From an uncultured Caulobacteraceae bacterium (GTDB taxonomy: Bacteria > Pseudomonadota > Alphaproteobacteria > Caulobacterales > Caulobacteraceae): a stretch of DNA of 10,333 nt. Below are positions 6,946-10,333 of the stretch, piece after piece. Location of the stretch: the NCBI GenBank assembly GCA_903884915.1, contig CAISGS010000264.1, positions 1 to 10,333 of the forward strand. Direction: 5' to 3'. Position 1 is the first letter of the stretch. Each line of letters begins with the position of its first letter. The notes beneath the pieces are model-generated. The model made no database searches. It was not told the origin of the DNA and saw only the letters and a program-made list of their open reading frames with translations. Made by a program: the position numbers and the translations under genes.

Positions 6946-8121
6946 ATGGTCTCTAAAAAATCACCGCTCAACTTTGATGCGCCAGCAGATCTTGCGACCG
7001 GCAAGGCAAAGAAGGCGCGTGGCTCGAAACTGCCTCCTGCGCCCTTGATTTTTGCGGCTGTTGTTGGACCGCTCCTGCTGATCGGCGGCCTTTTGATTGG
7101 CTTTTTGGGCGACCCCCACGCGGGCGAGCCACGGGTCCACATGCCGGTCCTGCCCAAGACCGCAGCCCCTGCGCCAGCGGGATGGGCCGAGGCCCTGTCA
7201 AAGGTGCGCGCCTCACCCGGCGCCAAGACCAAAACTGAGCCGATGGAGCTCTTTACTGAACCACCCAAAGTCGTTCGGGTGTCGGTCGGGGGTCAGGCCG
7301 CGCTCGCCGGTCCAACGCCAAGTTGGTCCGGTCCGACCTCTGGCCCGCTTCAGCCCGCGCCGATCGCTGGGCTGTTCGCCAATAGCCCTAGCGGATCCTT
7401 GCCGATCATCGGCGCGGATGGCCGCACCTCGTCCAAGGCCTATGCCCGGCCCTTTAAGTCGGATGGCCGCCCTAAGATTGCTCTGATCGTTCGCGGCCTT
7501 GGCCTTAATCCGCGCATCACCCAGCAGGCCATCGACGCCTTGCCGCCGGAGACCACCCTGTCTTTCGTGCCCTATGCCGATGGATTACAGACCTGGGTCA
7601 ATATTGCCCGGGCCAAGGGCCATGAGGTGCTGCTTGAGGTGCCGATGGAGCCGCTGGACTACCCGGACAATGATCCCGGCCCGCAAGGCCTGATGTCGGC
7701 GAGCCCTCCGGCAGAAAATGCCAAGCGGCTAGAATGGGTCATGGGGCGGGCCACCGGCTATTTTGGCCTGACCAACTATCTTGGCTCCAAATTTATCGCC
7801 TCTGATCCAGGCATGAATGCGCTGTTCGATGTTCTGCGTCAGCGCGGTCTGGCCTTTATCGACGACGGCACCGCCTTCACGCGCGTCGGTGACGTGCAGC
7901 GCGCCTCTGCTGATCGGGTGGTGGATGGCCAGCAACTGTCCGCCGACTCTATCAGAAAGCAGATGGAGGGTTTAGAATTCGCCGCCAAGCAAAATGGTCA
8001 AGCTCTGGGGGTCGGCAGCGCCTATCCCGTGACGATTGATCAGTTGGCTCGGTGGTCCCGCGAGGCGTCGGCTCGGGGCTTTCAATTGGCGCCGGCCTCG
8101 GCGGTGATGACGCGTCGCTAA
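6946..8121 (+). CDS. Divergent polysaccharide deacetylase family protein (YibQ/DUF610 type)
   Basis: This 391-residue protein has a short basic cytoplasmic tail, one membrane anchor (about 33-54) and a Pro/Ala-rich linker (about 60-172). A divergent polysaccharide deacetylase domain follows (about 176-388), probably in the periplasm. Family hallmarks are GHEVLLEVPMEPLDYPDNDP (225-244), GYFGLTNYLGSKF (271-283) and AFIDDG (303-308). Two canonical sites look altered. The first strand, usually IDDxG with a metal-binding acidic pair, reads IVRGLG (181-186). The later GHxxP histidine motif reads GVGSAYP (355-361), with Ser at the histidine position. It may therefore be a non-catalytic member; the true substrate of the family is poorly defined, though a cell-envelope role is likely. 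The ATG at 6946 lacks a strong ribosome-binding site, so the start is moderately certain. rppH follows 26 bases after its stop on the same strand, so the two probably share a transcript. Confidence 0.88.
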   Translation: MVSKKSPLNFDAPADLATGKAKKARGSKLPPAPLIFAAVVGPLLLIGGLLIGFLGDPHAGEPRVHMPVLPKTAAPAPAGWAEALSKVRASPGAKTKTEPMELFTEPPKVVRVSVGGQAALAGPTPSWSGPTSGPLQPAPIAGLFANSPSGSLPIIGADGRTSSKAYARPFKSDGRPKIALIVRGLGLNPRITQQAIDALPPETTLSFVPYADGLQTWVNIARAKGHEVLLEVPMEPLDYPDNDPGPQGLMSASPPAENAKRLEWVMGRATGYFGLTNYLGSKFIASDPGMNALFDVLRQRGLAFIDDGTAFTRVGDVQRASADRVVDGQQLSADSIRKQMEGLEFAAKQNGQALGVGSAYPVTIDQLARWSREASARGFQLAPASAVMTRR

Positions 8122-8147
8122 GGGCGGCAGCGAAGGGTTCGAGATCT

Positions 8148-8630
8148 ATGCCGGATATGTCTGCCTATCGGCCCAATGTCGGGATCGTGGTCTTTGATCG
8201 CCTCGGCCGGGTCTGGCTGGGTCGGCGGGCCGGAACGCAAGGCCCCCATAATTGGCAGTTTCCTCAGGGCGGCGTTGACGACGGGGAAGACCTCGATACG
8301 GCGGCGCTGCGCGAACTGCATGAAGAGACCGGCATGTCCTCCGTGGCGTTCTTGGCCCGCACACCAGACTGGATCGTCTACGACTTTCCGCCTGAGCTTT
8401 TAGGAACACCCCGGGCGAGGGGCTGGAGCGGCCAAAAACAGGTCTGGTACGCCTATCGCTTTGTCGGCGAGGATCGCGAAATAGATCTGGCGGCCCATGA
8501 TGAGATCGAATTTGATCAGTGGCGTTGGGCGACGATGGCCGAAGCGCTGGAGGCTATTGTGCCCTTCAAACGGCAGGTCTATGCGACGGTTGCTGAGGCT
8601 TTCACCGCCTTTGCAAAACCGGTGGATTAA
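8148..8630 (+). CDS. rppH: RNA pyrophosphohydrolase (Nudix hydrolase)
   Basis: RppH removes pyrophosphate from the 5'-triphosphate end of mRNAs, leaving a monophosphate that triggers RNase E-dependent decay. The 160-residue cytoplasmic protein starts with the family sequence YRPNVGIVVFDRLGRVWLGR (7-26). It then has HNWQFPQGG (34-42) and a complete Nudix box GX5EX7REUXEEXGU at 41-63 (G41, E47, R55, E56, E59, E60, G62), which binds the catalytic Mg2+. The KQVWYAYRF segment (about 97-105) and the C-terminal VPFKRQVYATVAEAF are also typical. The chosen ATG at 8148 follows GAAGGG (8132-8137) at 10 bases; the ATG at 8157 would also be compatible with the family. An upstream GTG at 8052 would overlap the deacetylase gene for 70 bases and is rejected. 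Confidence 0.96.
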   Translation: MPDMSAYRPNVGIVVFDRLGRVWLGRRAGTQGPHNWQFPQGGVDDGEDLDTAALRELHEETGMSSVAFLARTPDWIVYDFPPELLGTPRARGWSGQKQVWYAYRFVGEDREIDLAAHDEIEFDQWRWATMAEALEAIVPFKRQVYATVAEAFTAFAKPVD

Positions 8631-8738
8631 TCACCCCATTTGCGATGGCCTATAGGCGCGCCGGGGGTTCGGCCGCTATAGTTCGGCGGTAAGGCGCGTC
8701 GGCCAAGGTGGTGGGCGCATGGCGAAAAGGACGTTTTC
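8631..8738. other. Intergenic spacer between rppH and the alpha/beta hydrolase gene
   Basis: The 108-base gap contains the perfect palindrome GCCTATAGGC (8648-8657), overlapping GGCGCGCC (8655-8662), and an isolated -10-like GCTATAGTT (8675-8683) with no matching -35 box at normal spacing. No stem followed by a T run is present, so no intrinsic terminator is seen after rppH. A 7-codon reading frame at 8719-8742 is described under findings. Confidence 0.4.
8726..8731 (+). promoter_or_regulatory. Ribosome-binding site supporting a TTG start
   Basis: AAAGGA ends 7 bases before the TTG at 8739. The next in-frame ATG (8754) would remove the first beta-strand (TPIIM) of the alpha/beta hydrolase fold, so the TTG is the better start. 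Confidence 0.7.
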
Positions 8739-9482
8739 TTGACGCCGATTATCATGGTTCACGGTGCCTTTTGCGGCGGTTGGACATTCGACCTGTTCCG
8801 CGCGCCCTTTGAGGCTGCCGGTCACATCTGCCTAACGCCCGATCTTCGCGGCGGTACGCGAAGCGGCAAGACCGTAGGCCTGTCGATGGGCGACTATGCC
8901 AGCGACATTTCTGATCTCATTCGAAGCTGCGAGACGCCCCCGGTGCTGATGGGCCATTCCCTCGGCGGGTTGGTAGCCCAGATGGCGGCTTCTAAGGCTC
9001 AGGTGGCGGGGCTTGTGCTCTTGGCTCCCTCCGCCCCTTGGGGCATTCAGGGCGGCACGATGGAGGAGGCGGTCAGTGCTGTCAGCCTCTATGCTTTGGG
9101 CCCCTTCTGGAGCCAAGCGGTGGCACCAGACTATGCCCTGGCCAAGGGCTATAGCCTTGACCGGCTCTCTAGCCCGGATCGCCGGGCCATATTCGAGCGG
9201 ATGTCTCCAGAAAGTGGCCGCGCCCTTTGGGAGACCCTGAACTGGTGGCTCGACCCCTTCATGACCACCATGGTGCCCGCTGAACGGATCAAGGTCCCGG
9301 TTTTGGCCATCGCCGGTGGGCGCGATGTGATCCACCCGCCCGCCACCGTGCGTCAGACGGCGGCGCGCCTGTCAGGAACCGTCTCGGTGTTCCCAGAGAT
9401 GAGCCATTGGCTGCCCGGCGAGCCCGGCTATCTGGATGTCGCCGCCGCCTGCCTCGACTGGATGGCCCAGAACGGGCTCTAA
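8739..9482 (+). CDS. Alpha/beta hydrolase (serine hydrolase)
   Basis: This 247-residue cytoplasmic protein has the complete alpha/beta-hydrolase plan. The first strand and oxyanion-hole segment IIMVHGAFCGGW covers residues 4-15. The nucleophile elbow GHSLGG (72-77) carries Ser74. A helical cap lies at about 103-180. IAGGRDVIHPP (191-201) carries the acid Asp196, and PEMSHW (219-224) carries His223. All three catalytic residues are present, so it is probably an active esterase, lipase-like or related hydrolase; the substrate cannot be inferred. Translation starts at TTG, supported by AAAGGA 7 bases upstream and by the need for the first strand. There is no signal peptide. Its stop is 6 bases from the stop of the convergent scoB, with no room for a terminator between them. 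A functional link to ketone-body metabolism is possible but not shown. Confidence 0.9.
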   Translation: MTPIIMVHGAFCGGWTFDLFRAPFEAAGHICLTPDLRGGTRSGKTVGLSMGDYASDISDLIRSCETPPVLMGHSLGGLVAQMAASKAQVAGLVLLAPSAPWGIQGGTMEEAVSAVSLYALGPFWSQAVAPDYALAKGYSLDRLSSPDRRAIFERMSPESGRALWETLNWWLDPFMTTMVPAERIKVPVLAIAGGRDVIHPPATVRQTAARLSGTVSVFPEMSHWLPGEPGYLDVAAACLDWMAQNGL

Positions 9483-9488
9483 CGGCCT

Positions 9489-10130
9489 CTAGAGGGCGAC
9501 GGTGAACGCCGCCTCGGTTTTGGCCGTGATCTCGTCCAGCGACACATCCGTGGCCAGCGCGGTCAGGCGCATGCCGCCGACCTTGCGGTCGATCTCGAAG
9601 ACGCCCAGATCGGTAATCAGCAGGTCAACGACGCCTGCGCCCGTCAGGGGCAGGTTGCAGCGCTTTAAGACCTTGGGGGCGCCAGTCTTTTCGCAATGGT
9701 CCATCACCACGACCACGCGGCGGACACCGGCGACCAGATCCATGGCCCCGCCCATGCCCTTGACCATCTTTCCGGGCACCATCCAGTTGGCCAGATCGCC
9801 ATTTTCGGCCACCTGCATCCCGCCCAAGATCGACAGGTTGATATGGCCGCCTCGGATCATGGCAAAACTGTCTGAGGATGAGAAATAGGACGACTGGGCC
9901 AGTTCGGTGATGGTCTGTTTCCCAGCATTGATCAGGTCCGCATCGGCCTCACCCTCAAAGGGGAAGGGGCCCATGCCGAGCATGCCATTCTCGCTCTGCA
10001 GCGTGACGCTCATGCCGTCTGGAATATAGTTGGCCACAAGGGTCGGGATGCCGATGCCCAGATTGACGTAGAAGCCGTCCTGCAGTTCGAGCGCCGCACG
10101 GGCAGCCATATCTTCGCGGGTCCAGGCCAT
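9489..10130 (-). CDS. scoB: Succinyl-CoA:3-ketoacid CoA-transferase subunit B
   Basis: ScoB is the beta subunit of 3-oxoacid CoA-transferase, which moves CoA from succinyl-CoA to acetoacetate so that acetoacetate can be cleaved to acetyl-CoA. The 213-residue protein has the usual length. It shows [15 protein letters not shown] (23-37) and then [12 protein letters not shown] (46-57), whose E47 fits the catalytic glutamate of mammalian SCOT (Glu305) that forms the enzyme-CoA thioester. It continues with [20 protein letters not shown] (85-104), [20 protein letters not shown] (111-130) and [12 protein letters not shown] (158-169). Acetate-CoA transferase (AtoA) is a close relative, so the preferred CoA donor is uncertain. 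The ATG at 10130 shares one base with the scoA stop (TAATG), with AAAGGAAG upstream inside scoA, so the subunits are translationally coupled. Confidence 0.95.
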   Translation of the reverse strand: MAWTREDMAARAALELQDGFYVNLGIGIPTLVANYIPDGMSVTLQSENGMLGMGPFPFEGEADADLINAGKQTITELAQSSYFSSSDSFAMIRGGHINLSILGGMQVAENGDLANWMVPGKMVKGMGGAMDLVAGVRRVVVVMDHCEKTGAPKVLKRCNLPLTGAGVVDLLITDLGVFEIDRKVGGMRLTALATDVSLDEITAKTEAAFTVAL

Positions 10131-10333
10131 TAGACGGCTTCCTTTGCGGCGGCAGTGTCAGGTGGACGGGTGGTGACCCGCTCGATGCGCTTTTCAAACC
10201 GGGCCCCAGCGATGATCCGATCGACATAGATGCCGGGGGTGTGGATATGGTCAGGGTCAAGCTGACCTGGTTCGACCAGATGTTCGACCTCGACGACGCA
10301 GGCCTTACCCGCTGTGGCCATCATCGGGTTGAA
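10130..10333 (-). CDS. scoA: Succinyl-CoA:3-ketoacid CoA-transferase subunit A (partial, C-terminal end only)
   Basis: Only the last 67 residues of the alpha subunit lie in the window; the frame is open to the right edge and continues beyond it. Residues [20 protein letters not shown] and the following [16 protein letters not shown] are the characteristic C-terminal part of SCOT/AtoD alpha subunits. It pairs with ScoB to make the active transferase. The last ~20 residues ([15 protein letters not shown] region) are a variable tail. The ATG at 10324 is internal, not the start. Confidence 0.93.
   Translation of the reverse strand, partial: FNPMMATAGKACVVEVEHLVEPGQLDPDHIHTPGIYVDRIIAGARFEKRIERVTTRPPDTAAAKEAV
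10138..10145 (-). promoter_or_regulatory. scoB ribosome-binding site inside the scoA coding end
   Basis: On the - strand AAAGGAAG lies 7 bases before the scoB ATG and within the last codons of scoA. Together with the TAATG stop/start overlap it indicates coupled translation, suiting a complex with equal subunit numbers. Confidence 0.7.

Noticed and set aside
8052..8147. Longer rppH start at GTG 8052
   Set aside because: It would overlap the deacetylase gene and add about 32 low-complexity residues; the ATG at 8148 has a good ribosome-binding site and begins at the conserved family N-terminus.
8655..8662. GGCGCGCC palindrome beside GCCTATAGGC
   Set aside because: Short GC-rich palindromes are expected in such DNA; no repeat copies or T-rich tail were noticed in the window.
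8832..9335. 167-codon antisense open frame within the alpha/beta hydrolase
   Set aside because: It lies wholly opposite a gene with a complete catalytic triad; no domain or ribosome-binding site was seen.

Overview
The window is a ~10.3 kb piece of an alphaproteobacterial chromosome. The likely group is the Caulobacterales (an Asticcacaulis/Caulobacter-like organism), but that placement is inference. The grounds are: the proton-translocating transhydrogenase is split into three subunits (PntAA, PntAB, PntB) in the alphaproteobacterial manner; a short protein of the alphaproteobacterial aa3-oxidase subunit IV family lies just upstream; a divergent polysaccharide deacetylase sits next to rppH; and the G+C content is moderately high (about 60% by eye). 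No mobile element, CRISPR array, tRNA or rRNA gene was seen. Genes are densely packed and no gap exceeds about 170 bases.

Layout. Bases 2-2077 (+) hold most of a TonB-dependent outer-membrane receptor whose N-terminus lies before the window. It ends at a strong hairpin terminator (2109-2139), probably shared with the convergent FkbM-type methyltransferase gene (2162-3001, -). A 158-base divergent spacer with a plausible promoter leads to a block of energy-metabolism genes on the + strand: the small oxidase subunit IV-like protein (3160-3408), then pntAA (3574-4713), an NTF2/SnoaL-fold protein (4729-5088), pntAB (5093-5413) and pntB (5428-6846). The last four have gaps of only 4 to 15 bases and form one operon, closed by an imperfect hairpin (6855-6887). 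Next come a divergent polysaccharide deacetylase (6946-8121) and the RNA pyrophosphohydrolase gene rppH (8148-8630), 26 bases apart. An alpha/beta hydrolase (8739-9482, +) with a TTG start converges, with 6 bases between stop codons, on a succinyl-CoA:3-ketoacid CoA-transferase operon on the - strand (scoB 9489-10130; scoA 10130 to the right edge, truncated).

How the genes work together. PntAA, PntAB and PntB together make the membrane enzyme that uses the proton gradient to drive hydride transfer from NADH to NADP+. ScoA and ScoB make the two-subunit CoA-transferase that activates acetoacetate for catabolism. The deacetylase and RppH are only positionally linked. Most of the window is ordinary core metabolism.

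The points most worth a second look are the NTF2-like gene wedged between two transhydrogenase subunits, with the pntAB ribosome-binding site inside its coding end, and the deacetylase, which appears to lack the motifs expected of an active metal-dependent member. No clear new multi-gene system is visible.
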